Shown here: positions 45,050 to 57,948 of the stretch, in pieces | Position numbering within the stretch: position 1 is the stretch's first letter | How the letters are laid out: each line of letters starts with the position of its first letter | Origin: Tetradesmus obliquus | Lineage: Eukaryota > Chlorophyta > Chlorophyceae > Sphaeropleales > Scenedesmaceae | DNA length: 64,000 bases | Reading direction: 5' to 3' | Assembly: GCA_030272155.1 (NCBI GenBank) | Contig: CP126203.1 | Coordinates: 3,224,001-3,288,000, forward strand | The notes under the pieces: generated by a model | The model's input: the letters and a program-made list of their open reading frames with translations, nothing else | Told to the model about the DNA's origin: nothing | Databases searched by the model: none | Made by a program: the position numbers and the translations under genes

Positions 45050-47051
45050 GCCGTATGCAGTCCAATGGAAAGAATTGGAGAGCACTCCGCGATTGAAGCT
45101 GGCACATCACAGCCTGCCGCCCCGGAGCCAGCCAAGCCCTAGCTGTGCCCTGCACAAGCACAGCATGCAGAAGCAGCCAAGCCAGTGAAACAGCAAGCGG
45201 CAATGTGCAGGTGCCTGAGGCAGCAGCACAGTCTGTGCTGAGCCTACATGTCATGCACTCAGCCAGGCAGCAGAGTATGTTATTGCCCTGTCAGCAGCTG
45301 GGTGATGCCATTGCAGCTTCATGCTGCACCAGCCAGACGGGGTGACAAACTTGCATGTACACCATCCCAAAGCTCCGGCAGTCGCGCTGTGGGCCCGATG
45401 CATTTGCTTGGCAGTCCGGTAGGGCGGGAGTCCGGCTCAACTGCTTGTATTGCATGCAATACTGATACAACACAGTACAGTACAATGCATTTCAGGGACT
45501 CAAACCAAACTAAATATCACTGCTAGAGAGTGAATGTGATTGTTGAGGTGGCTGTGTCTACATACCTCCTTCAGTTCTGTTCACCATGACTGAACCACAG
45601 TCCGAAGCAGGCTCTGCATTACAGCAGCAGGTCTTGGATCCAGCTCCGGAGCTGCTGCTGCTGCAACGCATGCAGTGCACTACTGTTTGGTTGCGCTTAC
45701 TGGGCTGTTCAAAGCGAACATGCTGCAGCGTAAAACATGTGGGTGGATTTGGGTAGTGCTGCATGCAGAACATGCTTCGCCATGTCCTGCAACATCTGCA
45801 TGTGGTGCTGTGTTGGCATAGGCACCGCACTGCAGTCAACAGACCTGAGTGGCGCATAGCAGCTGGCAACCAGTGTGCAAGCACGCATGCTGCAAAAGGC
45901 CGAAGATACTATTTGCATTATGTTACATTACATACTCCAAGGAGTGGGAACCCCAGTCAGGAGCCAACGAGGGGGTCATATGGGGAGGAGTCTACTGTTT
46001 TGCTGTGTTGCTGGAACAGCATTGTGCTGCAGCTATCGAGTGAGGCCTCTGCTGCGCCAGCTCTTTTGTACTCTGCGTTCTGTTGCACTGTGCTTGGCCA
46101 AGTGTGCATTCTGCAGCTCCTTACACCAAGATGCTCTGCCCATGTTGGGGTCAGCTCTTTTGTATTCTCATATGATCTGCCCGTGTTTTGTGTTGGGTGG
46201 TGAACCCCCATTGACAAACCCGTCTGCAAACCAATCAAAGCCTGCCGCAGGCGACCAGCAAGCATGATGGGCGCTGTCTGTGGATTGTAAGAGAGAAGGG
46301 GTGGCTCTTACATATTATGTACTCTGAGAGCCACTCAAACGTAGGCTTGGTAGGCATTGCAGCTCACTGCTGCTGCACCTGCACACGCATGAACCCACAC
46401 CACTACTGCTGGCACGTGCACACGCATGAACCCACACATGTGGAGGGAAGGTGCACTGCCAGCGTCGTATTGTATTGGAGGATATTTGGCACTTCAGGCA
46501 CTTGCTTCAGGCTGCAGGATTGCTGTTTCTGCTCTGGGCACCTTTGGTGCCTGTGTAGGCCGCTGCTGTGTGTGCACGACAAGAATGGTACTAAAATAGC
46601 GAGCGCCAGGGATACGGAAGTTGGGCGCCTGCTGTTGGGCTGCCGGTTTGTTATAGTAATAAGTGGTGATACAGCTGTTGCGGCTCATACCGTCGAAGTC
46701 GGTGCCAGGACCAATGTGTAACCACCTTTCTGTAGTACAACTGCTGATGGTATGCCGTTCGTGAGTTGATCACTGAATAGGTTCACAGTATGAACTCTAC
46801 GCCATCAAGGTGGCACCCATAATCTGGTGTTTACTTCTACAGCTGTACAGCTGCAGCAACGTCTTGTGCCACAGAAGGTTCTGCCACATAAGCACAGAGG
46901 GTTCTGGCATGCCTGCAGTACATGGACTGTGCAGTGCACTGCTTGCGTGCACCTAGTTTTCACCTGTGACACTCATCTAACTGGAGCCTCTGGTCAACTC
47001 TGAAGCATCGCCAAACAAGAGAGCTGCACGAGTGCCCATTATGAGCTGCTC
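44622..47051. other. 2.4-kb region without a recognised gene
   Basis: A CTG run lies at 45016-45050. The minus-strand frame around 46494-46730 (NSCITTYYYNKPAAQQQ, APNFRIPGARYFS) has codon use like the real exons and may be an orphan exon, but has no known relative I can name. The plus strand has TGTAA at 46719-46723. Otherwise nothing is recognisable. Confidence 0.3.
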
Positions 47052-48479
47052 TCAATCCTCTGCCGCCGCCTTCGCCGCCGCTGCTGTCGCTGTTTTCTCC
47101 TTGCGTGCTGCTGCCCGCGCCTCTGCCTGCCGCACCATGGCCACATCAGCAGGCTCAGCAGCAGCCAGCTGGCTCACCATGCGCTGCAGCGCCTGCAGCA
47201 CAGCATCATGCAAAAAGGCAGCAGCATAGCATATAAGGAGAAGGCAGCAGCAGCAGCAGCAGCAGCAGCACCATGGCCACATCAGCAGGCTCAGCAGCAG
47301 CCAGCTGACTCACCATGCACTGCAGCGCCTGCAGCATAGGCACAGCAGCGCAGCGCAGCACATGTGATTAATGTAAAATGACAAATTCTAGAGGAAGCCA
47401 GGATCCCGAAGGACGCTGGTCATGCACAGCTGCGCACATGTGTTAACTGTGCAGCGAGTGTGCTACTGCGCCAAGGTTAAGCGGTCAAGCAGTGAACACA
47501 TATGTTGTGTTCTTGATGTGTTGCGTTTGGAAATGAAGAATGATCAGAGCCCTACAAGCGTTGTGGCTGCTCTTAGTGCCGTGGCGCATCCGCCACTGCC
47601 AGCTGCTCCCAACACCACATGTAACTTGCTGTGCATGGCTACTGTCACGAGGTCAGCATGTTTTTAAACATTTGCGCACCTGCTCCCAGCGCCATTCTAC
47701 CTTGCTGTGCATGGCCACTGCTTACCAGCACAACAAACATCTACACACGCACCTGCTCCCAGCGCTGCGGCACATCCGCCACTGCCAGCTGTTCCACCCG
47801 CCAACTTCAACTTGCTGTACATGGCTACTATTTGATGACAGCATGCAGCTAGCATATTCACGCACCTGCTCCCAGTGCTGCGGCGCGTCCGCCACTGCCA
47901 GCTGCTCCCACACTAGCCGGATGTGCTTGCAGTCGCGGCGCCGCATCCTGGCAGGTTGGCAGAGATATTTGAGCAACAGACACGAAATGAGCCTGTTATT
48001 TGCATGAAGCGCATCAGGGAAGACGAGCCAGATGTGCTTGCAGTCGCATTTTGGCAGGTGACTTGAATTAAAGGTTGTGCTGTGAGCAGCTCACAAAGAC
48101 TGAGCAAGTTTGTTGAACTGGAAGTATACGCAGAAATTAGCGCCAATTTTGGCGGCACACACCAGCACACCACGGCGTGTAGTCTCTGCTGTCTTGATGA
48201 AATTTGCACAGTACTGCACTGCAAGGCCCGAAAATGCATTTGTGTGTATGATGCTTGCTTGCGGTGAATGAGGCATTTCAGACCAGTCCTGAGCATCCTT
48301 TGCCCAGTGATACAACCTAAACATAACGGTTTGCGCTGCGCGCCACACCACTCCACTCCTCTCACCTGTGGTCCATGCAGGGGCAGCTGCGCTTGTCATC
48401 GCTCAGCTTCACAACATAGTGATTTCCGGTGCTGCCAATCACAATGAACGTGGCGTGCGCGCCATCACCAGCATCGCCA

Positions 48480-48511
<32 letters not shown>

Positions 48512-48638
48512 AGCGGCGTCCTTCTTCTGCCCTGCTTTGCTACCCTTGCCAGCGCGATGCTTGGCCTGCTTGCCCTTCCCTTTCCCTTGCTGCTGCTCCT
48601 GTGCAGTGCCAGCTGCCTCTCCACCAGCTTGCTGCGCA

Positions 48639-48674
<36 letters not shown>

Positions 48675-50075
48675 GTCTTTCGCCGCTTAGCTGGTGACGC
48701 CTGCTCGTGTTCTTGCTGCTGCTGCTGCTGCTGCTCGCTGCTGCTGCTTGCTGGCTGGTAGTCCACAAGGCCTCCCAGCTCCAGCTGACGCAGCTTGTCC
48801 TTTTGCTGCAGCTTGTACGACTCAGCCTGCAACCACACAGCAATCACACGAAAACAAAACACAGTTGCACGTGCTCCTTGACACTGCAGTGCAGCGCAGC
48901 CAAAGCCAACAATGCGCGAGCCCATCCACCACATACTTGCACAGCGCGTGCTGCAAAGCTCAGCAGGAAGCTTTGTAACGATATGCTGCTGCAGTCCTGC
49001 AGCAGCAGCCCAAAGGGAACTGCATCTGCACAATGTAAAGATGGACAGTCCAGCATGGGAAATGCATAACTGCGCGCGTCTAAGCATTGCTGGACCAGGA
49101 GACCCCTCGCAACAGGTCCCCCAGCGCTCCTAGTGGGCAGAATGAAAAGCAGTGCAGCAGCAGGCATCGGCTGCTGTGCTGGCTGCGCCTGCTCACCTGT
49201 GCTGCAATCTCCTCTTCTGTTGGGGGCTCAGGGGGCCCCTTGCAGGACTGCAGGTGGCGTGCATGGCCGCTTGACAGCACCTTGCCACACCTGCAGCAGC
49301 AGAACAGGTGACATGCAGCAGACACCATACAGAAGATTGCAGCATGACAGCTCGCGTGACCTGTAGGTGGCGGGCATGGCCAGTTGACAGCACCTTGCCA
49401 CACCTGAGCAGCACAAGGGTTTACACAAAGCACGCCCTGGAAACAAAAGCCTTTGTCAGCTGCTGTGCCGCACAGCAGCGCTCTCTATCCGCCTGACAAG
49501 ATGTTGACACCCGTTATGAGCTACTTGTGCGTCTCGCCGCACCTGTGACTGTAGCGATGATTGCCCTGTCGCTCACACCAAACAAAAGCAAAGTCAGCTA
49601 ACAAGCTGCGAGGGCTGCTGGCATTGCAAAGACATGGTGCATGTGCACCAGCAGATGCCTCCTACAAACAGGCTCCAGAATTTTGACTCTGCTGCTGCTG
49701 CTGCTGCTGCTGTGCACGTCTGTGTCACCTGGGGCACTCGCCGCCAACAACGAACAGCGCAAGCTCCGAGTCCTGCTCCATTGGCCAAATTGCTGCTGCT
49801 GCTGCTGCTGCTGCTGATGCTCAGTCCTGATACATCACACCTGTCTCACCTGCGGCACTCACCGTCGATGACGAACAGCGCGAGCCGCCAAGCCAATGCA
49901 AGCCCTGCTCCAAATCGAGTGGCACTGCTGCTGCTGCTGCGCTGGCCTTGGTTTCCATATGTATGCTCTCACTTAGGGCACTCGCCGTTGATGATGAACA
50001 GTGCAAGCCCCGAGCCCTGCTCCACATCAGGCGGCACCTCGCCACCACCAGCTGCTACTGCTGCTGCCATGGCCG

Positions 50076-50121
<46 letters not shown>

Positions 50122-50350
50122 ATTGTTACTCTCACCTGGGGCACGCGCCGTCTACGATGAACAGTGCAAGCTCCGTTCCCTGCTCCACATCACACAGCAC
50201 TGCTGCTGCTGCTGCTGCTTGGTCCAGTTACATCACACCTGTCTCACCTGGGGCACTCGCCGTCGATGATGAACAGTGCAAGCCCCGAGCCCTGCTCCAC
50301 ATCAGGCGGCACCTCGCCACCACCAGCTGCTACTGCTGCTGCCATGGCCG

Positions 50351-50387
<37 letters not shown>

Positions 50388-51923
50388 ATTGTTACTCTCA
50401 CCTGGGGCACTCGCCGTCTACGATGAACAGTGCAAGCTCCGTTCCCTGCTCCACATCACACAGCACTGCTGCTGCTGCTGCTGCTGCTTGGTCCAGTTAC
50501 ATCACACCTGTCTCACCTGGGGCACTCGCCGTCGATGATGAATAGTGCAAGCTCCGAGCCCTGCTCCACATCAGGCGGCACTTTGCCGCCACCAGCTGCT
50601 GCAGCTGCTGCTGCTGCCACGGTTGCGCTGCTGCTGCTGCTGTTACTGTTTACCCTCACCTGGGGCACTCGCCGTTGATGAAGAACAGTGCGAGCTCCGA
50701 GCCCTGCTCCACATCAGGCGGCACCTCGCCACCACCAGCTGCTGCTGCTGCTGCCGCTGTTTATTTTTACTCTCACCTGGGGCACTCGCCGTCGATGATG
50801 AACAGGGCCAGCTCTCAGCTTGCTTTACATCAGGCGGCACCTCGCCACCACCAGCTGCTGCTGTTACCGCCGCCGCTGCTGTCGCAGCTGCTGTTGTATG
50901 CTCTCACCTAGGGCACTCGCCGTCGATGATGAACAGTGCAAGCTCCGAGCCCTGCTCCACATCCAACAGTACTGCTGCCACTGCTGCTGCTGCTGCTGCT
51001 GCTGGATACATAAGCTTGTCTCACCTGGGGCACTCGCCATCGATTATGAACAGCGCCAGCTCCGAGCCCTGCTCCACATCAGGCGGCACCTCGCCACGCG
51101 CCACCATGGCCTGGTCACGCAGCCGATTCGACTGCAGCCAGACACGAACCACAACCTGTGAGCACGCCACGCATTTGACTCACAGCAGGGTGGGTGGTTG
51201 ACTGCGCGCGGAACACAGAGGCTGAGGCCTGATATCTGTATGCTGCAGAAGACAAGAGTATGCATGCTTGCACGCGGCAGACAGCGCTCAGCTGAAGCAG
51301 CGGTTAATTATAACTGTGCACTGCACAGGACAAGAGTATGCTTGCACGCGGCAGACAGTGCCACAGACATGCAATGCTTACCTGCCGGCTGGGTGCTGCG
51401 GGCTCTGCTGCGGTCTTTGCTGCTGCATGCGGGGCCTTGCGCTTCTTGTGCTGCGCTTGTTTTGGCGCCAACTTGGCCAGGCCTGACACTGCCTCTGGGA
51501 TGCCAAGCGCAAGCAGGCGAGCCCTGTTGCGGGCAATACTGCATTGCAAAACACACACACGCATATAACCAGGCAGTGCATCATGGTGAAGCAGTCACAA
51601 GGAACATTGGAATGTAGGTCTATGATTATGATGGCAACAAACACGAAATGTTTGGTGCTGACTAGGCAGCAGCGCAGTGCAATGCAGGTGGCAGGTGGCA
51701 GGTGTGCAGAGGAATAGCTGATGTGCACGTGAGGTGTGGCATGCTCAGTCTGCAGCAGGCACGGCTTTGCATGCTAATTGGGGTATTATTCTGCGTCAAG
51801 TGGTTGCTGTATGCAAGGCAGCAGAGGGTTGCAGCAATGCACATGCAGCAGCAGCGCCGGTTCCCAGACCACTCACAGCTGCTGACGCTGCAGCTCAAAC
51901 TCGTTGAGCACCACCTCAGCCAT
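47052..51923 (-). CDS. C2HC and SWIM zinc-finger protein
   Basis: Seven exons (51923-51877, 51538-51382, 51155-51025, 49290-49197, 48826-48366, 47947-47866 and 47192-47052) join in phase to 370 residues. The N-terminus NEFELQRQQLIARNRARLL is a basic helix common in nuclear proteins. CPRCGKVLSSGHARHLQSC (Cys110, Cys113, His124, Cys128) forms a C-x2-C-x10-H-x3-C finger split over exons 3 and 4. A low-complexity Gln/Lys/Ala region with KRRK follows. Then comes a SWIM finger, CPC at 291-293 and CKH at 303-305, after the strand HYVVKLSDDKRS. SWIM domains bind DNA or protein partners and are found in ubiquitin ligases and transposase-related proteins; no RING is present here. The C-terminus is an Ala-rich helix. 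Function is unknown. Exon 3 and exon 6 ends are repeatedly duplicated in the introns. Confidence 0.75.
47571..47866 (-). repeat. Extra copies of the SWIM exon 6 tail
   Basis: Downstream of exon 6 the block coding WEQLAVADAPQHWEQ recurs at about 47755-47800 (good donor GTGCGT) and, degenerate, at 47571-47615, with another scrap near 47680-47695. A partial second start of exon 7 is present at about 47332-47280. Confidence 0.75.
48480..48735 (-). repeat. In-frame (CAG)n/(GCA)n tracts coding polyQ and polyA
   Basis: Runs at 48480-48515, 48641-48672 and 48715-48735 lie inside SWIM exon 5 and code polyAla or polyGln. Here the repeat is exonic and reads as CAG/GCA on the coding strand, the opposite of the intronic CTG runs. 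Confidence 0.85.
49720..51090 (-). repeat. About eleven copies of the SWIM exon 3 tail with donor
   Basis: The block coding VEQGSELALFIIDGECPR plus AG|GTGAGA recurs about every 110-165 bases from the true exon (51025) down to about 49723; donors lie near 50908, 50774, 50659, 50516, 50399, 50249, 50134, 49969, 49848 and 49729. Each copy is joined to a CTG (minus-strand CAG) run. Copies keep the frame but differ by a few substitutions. Confidence 0.9.
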
Positions 51924-52417
51924 CGTATTTATTGTAAATGCACTTGCAATGCAGATGCAGTGGCAACCAGCTGTACGCCAGACGGGATCGAGCCAGCTGC
52001 AAAGGTGCCTCGGACAGAACTATCGGCGGACGATTGGGGCAACGAATGGGTTGTAACACGAAACTTTCTCAGAAAAAGCATCACAGGCTCAGTGCACCTC
52101 TTACAGTGGGCAGCAGACCCTGACAATCTGTTTGAACACGTGAAGTCAAGCAGACAACTGACAGGACTGTCACGATTCAAAAGATCACAGCCATCAAGGT
52201 ACTTCTCGCGCTTCTTGAGAATCACAAGGAGCGAGTGATGAGCGAGATTGTGTGGTCACAACACAAGGCGCACTGGCAGCCAACGGTCTCTTAGGCCTGC
52301 AAATACACTTGTACTGCCCTGGTGCTCGCATTGTTGCTTGCACCACCGCAGTGTGAGCATGCATGCATCCAGCAACAACAACAGAAAACTAAGCTGCACG
52401 CCTGCTTTGTCAGAACG
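51924..52417. other. Region between the SWIM gene start and the CEP83-like gene end
   Basis: Should hold the SWIM-gene promoter and the 3' UTR of the CEP83-like gene. A plus-strand frame reaching 52238 and an overlapping minus-strand frame are open but resemble no family I know. Confidence 0.35.
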
Positions 52418-55192
52418 CTAGTCTGCTGCAGCAGCTGCCTCCTCCAGGTACTGCTTCTGCCGTTGCCGCACGCCTGCAAACGCTGCTGACAGGCTGGTCC
52501 TGACTGGCGACTGCAGCGCTGCCACGCCTGCTGCCTGCGCTCTGACAGGGCTCTTGTACAAAAAGCGTACAGGACTCCCTGCAGACAAATAAGGCGAACA
52601 AGCGAACTGAGGATGGGCTCTGTGCTGAACATATATGGTAGATGTGTGCAAGCATACTAGCGGACAGGCAGCAGCCTCCAGACGCAGCTATACTGCGGCG
52701 CCCTTGCCACACACAGCAACTCAAGCTCAACACATATTGCTTGCACAGTGCTCCACCATGGCACAGCCACTTCCTCACAAGCAGCCACGCATCCACATCA
52801 CCGTTGAACACCAGCAACGGGCCAGCCCACACACGCGCGCGCGCACCTGCTGACGCTGGCCGCTCCATGCTGACCCTGCAGCTGTTGATCGCTGCCAGCT
52901 CAGCCTCCCGCTCTGCCAAAGTAATCTTGAGGCCGGCCAGCTCAGCAGTCAGCAGCTCAGCAGCAGCCCGAGAGTCCTTCAGCTTGCCACGCAGTGTGCG
53001 GATCTGCCAGCAGCAGCATGCAGCATACAGATACATGCCAGCAGGCCGCAGAGCAAGCACAGTCAGCACAGCGGCAGGCAGGTGCCAGGGGGTCGGTTTG
53101 TGCACATGTGTGCGCAGCCAGCTTACACCCACGCACGTGTGTTGTTATGCATCATGCATGCCAGCATGCGGCCCGCAGCCACCTCCACAAGCAAAGCTCG
53201 CGATCGCTGGCTTGCAAGCAGTTGCATCGAATACGCAACAATTTTCAAACAGCACAGCACCTGCACACAAAAGACCCACCTGGTCCTTTGCAGCCTCCTG
53301 CAGCTTCTTCACTTTGGCTGCACTCCTGGCTGACAATGCCTCCCGCTCTGCTGCTGCAGATGCCTTGACAGCAGCTATCCGCTTGTCACACTCCCGCTGC
53401 AGCGGCCCATGCTGCTGCTGCAGGCGCTCCAGCTGCGAGGTGGCATCAGACAGGTGCTGCTGCAGCTGCTGGCACTGCTGCTCCAGCAGCGCACACCTGC
53501 AAGTGTAACACAGCATACATGGAGCGAATGAACACCAAGACCCTAGCTCAATCACAAGACACATGAAAGCCCATTTGTGCACTCGAACAAGCTCTAGTAG
53601 AGCATATACATCCCTTGTACTGCTGGGGCCAGTTGCAGCTCAGGCACTCATGCCTGCTCAAAACGTCTCACTGGGCACCTAAAGAGCTCTGGCATGCGGC
53701 TAGCTTGAGGCAACCCATGACGCAACCCACCTTGCTTCACTCTGCACCTTTGCGGACAGCCCAGGCTCAGCAGCAGCAGCCAGCTGCTGCACGCTGCCTC
53801 GCAGCGCCTCCTGTTGCCCGGTAGCATCTGCCAGCTGCTGCTGCAGCTGGCCCAGCTGCCGCTGGCTGTCCTGCAGCTGCGCTGACAGCTCCTGCGCCTC
53901 GCAGCGCGCAGCAGACACCTCTAAAAGGGCCTTGTTTTGGCCCTCCAGCAGCTGAGCGCGGAGATCTGCAGGGCACATGATATCACACAGCAAGGACGGC
54001 TAGTCAACTTGAAGGACTGCAACAGCTACAGACACCTCTAATCGGGCCTTGTTTTGGCCCTCCAGCAGCTGAGCGCGGAGATCTGCAGGGCACATACCAC
54101 TACACAGCAAGGACGGCTAGTCAATTCAAAGGACTGCAACAGCTACAGACACTTCTAAGCACGCCTTGTTTTGGCCCTCCAGCAGCTGAGCACGGAGATC
54201 TGCAGGCCACAGCAGCACGCACAGCACGGCACAGAGCAAGCATTCCCATGAAGTAATGCATGTATTCGCCACGAGCAGCTGCAGGTAGGGTCCCTGCAAA
54301 ACCGGAGTCATACTTGCTGTGCCAAGCCATCCAACTGCGCACAAATCACACACCACAACCCAAACTCAGCGGCAGGTGGTTGACAGCAGCCAAGCCAACA
54401 ACCAAACAACCGGCACACTGCCTGCACACCCTCTGCGCTCACTCCACAGCAACCTGTGCCAGCATCACCTGCAGCAGACGCCTCTGCTGCCTCCAGCTTG
54501 CTGCTGAGCTCTGCAATCCGAGCAGCAGCCTCGCGCTGCCGCGCTGCTGCTGCCTGCTGCGCAGCACCCAGCTCCTCTGCTGCTGCAGCCTCTGCTGACC
54601 GCAGCGCTTGCTGGCCCGACACTGTTAGCTGCGCCAGCTGCCGCTCTGTTTGCAGCACCTGCAGGAAGCACAACGCGCAGATGAGGCGTCACAGGACACA
54701 CATCATGGCTGCAGACCACACCCAATTCCTTACTGGCGGCCTTTCCTGCAAGCTGTCCTGCAAGCACTGAATGCCATACATTAATCTGTGGCTACAAGCT
54801 TCGAGCCTCCAAAGCATTACAAGGATGTAGCTACTGCAATGAAAGCGGGCGCGTTACAAGCATCTGCAGCTCCGCACCTGCTCCAGCAGCTCCTTGCTAT
54901 CACTGATATCAAAATAAGATTGCTGCAAGCATGTGCAGAGCACCCCCCCTCCCCCACACACCCACCTGCTCCAGCAGCTCCTTGTTGCGCTCATGCCACA
55001 GCTGTTCCGCTGCTGCCGCCTTGTCTGCCAGCAGCTGCCGCTCGCGCGCCGCCAGCGCTTGCGCATCCGCCAGCTGGCTGGCCAGGGATGCACTGGAGGC
55101 CTGCAGCAGCGCGCACATGAACAAGGGGCAGCATAGGCACGGATCTGGTGTTGACAGCGGCGCTGCAGGTGCTTCCTAAATAAAACGTAATT

Positions 55193-55233
<41 letters not shown>

Positions 55234-57948
55234 GCTTGCCTAGTCACTGTCTGCAGGCGCAAAAGTTCTTGATTACGGCACAACCTCACGTATGCACAGC
55301 ACCGCCTCCACACCTGCAGCGACATGAGCTGGCTGTGGCCGGCCTCCTGGGCTCTGCTGGACTCTGCCAGCTCATCAGCCAGGTGCCTGTTCTTGCGCGT
55401 GAGGCTCTCCACGAGGCCTGACAGCTCAGAGATCTCAGCCTGAGCAGCACAGGCGTCAGCGGCAGCGGAGAAGTGGCGACAGCGGCAGCACAGGTTATGA
55501 CATGAAAGCAACAGCAGCAGAAGCAGCAGCGGGAAGCAACAGCTGCTTGCATCCTCTTTCTCCCCTCTTGATGGTGCAGGCACGAGGAATCAAGCTGCAG
55601 AGCTCAAGAACCGCAGTGCAACAGACTCAGAACAGCAGCATGGCAGACACAGAGCTCGCTTGCCTGCTGCTGCTGGCTGCGCCGCTCCAGCCGCACTGCC
55701 AGCTGCTCCCGCTCCACCACTGCTGCTTCCTTGGCTTGCCGCAGCTCTGCTGCCTCATCCCTGGCAAAATGCAGCTGCAGCGCCGTCTCCTCACGCAGCT
55801 GCTGCGCCTGCCGCAGCTGCTGCTCCAGCTTCTGCGCCCTGTCTGCAAGCGCAACGCATACAGCACCATACATGCGTGCTTCAGAGGCAGAATGAGGAAG
55901 CACTGTGTGCATGAGTACTGCCAGCAACCTGACAGGTGTGCGGGTGCGGCCAGATGGAGCTGGTGGTTGCTGTGCTGCTGCATGCTGTGTCGCGGGACTT
56001 GCACGAGGTTGAAGCACATCCATCGCAGCTGCTGCCCGGCTCACCTTGGGCTGCCTCCAAAGCACGTGACTTGTCCGTCAGCGCCTGCTGCTGCACGTCG
56101 CACTGCCCTTGCAGCAGCTGCAGCTCATTCTGCTGCTGCAGATTCTGCAAGCCACAAAAGCAGATGCAGAGGTTTAAGTTGTGTGCCGCGTGACGCCACC
56201 CTGCAAAGTGTTCCCCGACACGATGTCGCGACAAGTGTTCCCTTCTAGTGCTGCTTTGCTGCTGCTGCAGGTTCTGATGCCCTGCAAGCTCAGGACTTCG
56301 CGGTACAACTGCTGCATGATCGCAGCTGCTCAGCTGTGCTGCTGTCACGGTAAAGGGCCTACCTGGCTGCGCACACTGTTCTGCAGCGCTTCATGCTCCC
56401 GCCGCAGCTGCACAAACTGCTTCTGTGCTGCCTCTGCTTCCTGAACAACAGCAACAGCGCAACAAGGCAGCTTGGTCAGAAATGGTGGAGTCTCTCCCTT
56501 TTGGAGGCAGATAAGCTGCGCTGACCTCCCGCAGAATGTAAGTGAACATGACAACAGCACAAACACGCATAGCGGAGGTGTGGCATCGCTGCCATCTGTT
56601 TCCTTTACCCCGCCACAGCTGCTGAGCACTGCTGTTTGAACGCACCTTGGCAATAGCCTCACACTTTGCCTTGTAAGGCGCCTCTACTTCTTCCAGCAGC
56701 TGCACCCTCAGCAGGTCCAGGTCCCTGCAGGAAGCAACACCCAACCCTGGTGACCCATCTATCTGAAAGAGGCACAACTTCGAGCATGTCAGCAGCATCC
56801 AAGGCAGGATGAGACATCACAGCACAATCAACCAGGCAGCTCCGTGCTAGCCAGCAAACTGTCTGCTGCTGTGAATGGCTCCGCTGTGCACAGAAGAGCA
56901 CCAGGGCCAGGTTTGCACATGGGGTTGCTTGCCCTCATACCTTGGTTCAAGGATCTGCGCTCTGGCCTGCTCAAACTGGCGCTGCTTCTCATCCAGCTCA
57001 GCCCGCCACGACTCGCACAGCTGCTGATACTGCTGCTCCACAGACACCTGCACCCAAATGATGGAGCAACAGCAACACAAAACAGTTTTAGAGGTTTCCA
57101 CTGCAATCTGGCGACTGCTGGTGTGCTGCAGAGCTCAGCCCTGGCGCAGGTGTCTGCTGCACACTGTTGCTATCCACCTCTGCTTGCTGTCTGCCTCGGC
57201 TGGCAGCAGCGGATTCCACGGCCATTGCTGTTGCTACTGCACATGCTGCGCAACCTGAGGGCAAGATGGAGGAGAAGCCACCTGAAACACTAGGCTCCGC
57301 TGCCGTGATAAGTCACAGCTGGTGCTTTGTGCATGTGTGGACTGTGAGTGCGGCAGGCAAAGCAGAGGGTGTTGCACTTTGGCAAGACAACAGCTACAGA
57401 CCGTTGGCGCATAGCGCACCCGCTCCTGCCGCAGCAATTCATAGCTGCCCTCAAGTTTCCTGTGGCTGGTCACCAGTGCAAGGTGGATGGCCTTCAACTG
57501 CATCAGCAGATGAGACAAGGAGCAATTGCAGTGGATTAAGCGCGTGACAGGAGCCGCGGCAGCAACTACTAAGTGGCACTGCGCCATGCTTGATAAGGCT
57601 CTTAGGACCAGCATGCATGCAGGGTCGCCAGGCCTACAGCTATGACGTTGTAAGAAGATGATGTCATCACTCACATTGTCAAAGTTCCTTGTCAGCTGCT
57701 GGTTCTCCTTTCTCAGATGCTTTAGCACAAGGACGGCCTTGTGCAGGTCCTGCATGCAGCAGCACCAGCGCTGAATGCTGAGTGTCCTGATTTGCTGTGA
57801 CAGCACGTCAGCCTAGTGTGTAAACAGCTTTGGCACTACATAAAGATAGTTTTGAGGCTGCAAGCACCTCAAGCTCGGCATCCTCTACGTTCTCCCCGTT
57901 GGTTGACGCAACATCAGTGTCCCCAGACAGGCTGGTAGTTGTGCTCAT
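52418..57948 (-). CDS. CEP83-like centriolar distal-appendage coiled-coil protein
   Basis: Fifteen exons join in phase to 665 residues: 57948-57868, 57749-57675, 57497-57420, 57047-56941, 56724-56646, 56440-56363, 56144-56045, 55842-55664, 55439-55314, 55100-54966, 54658-54469, 53965-53731, 53496-53280, 53003-52847 and 52578-52418. The N-terminal third matches animal CEP83 (CCDC41) block by block: LCESWRAELDEKQRQF, AQILEPRDLDLLRVQL, LEEVEAPYKAKCEA and FVQLRREHEAL correspond to human LLEELRGELVEKTKDL, LQILTPQKLELLRAQI, QELETPMRERF and YNKLRYEHTFL. The rest is almost continuous coiled coil. CEP83 anchors distal appendages and docks the mother centriole to the membrane for ciliogenesis, which suggests a flagellate stage. 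The intron after 55664 starts with GC (CAG|GCAAGC), a GC-AG intron. Exon 2 could instead start further upstream. Confidence 0.8.
53920..54210 (-). repeat. Three starts of CEP83-like exon 12
   Basis: The block CTGCAGATCTCCGCGCTCAG and the following LLEGQNKA code occur with acceptors near 53966, 54084 and 54205, each followed by about 50 colinear bases. Only the 53965 copy continues into the long exon. A smaller duplicate of the exon 10 tail (KELLEQ plus donor) lies at 54877-54905. Confidence 0.85.
55194..55231 (-). repeat. (CTG)n run in a CEP83-like intron
   Basis: About 12 CAG triplets on the plus strand, i.e. CTG on the coding strand, lie about 95 bases before the acceptor of the exon at 55100. 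Confidence 0.8.

Noticed and set aside
51702-52238. Plus-strand open frame of 178 codons
   Set aside because: It overlaps the first exon of the minus-strand SWIM gene, shows no family similarity and has no supporting splice or polyadenylation context.
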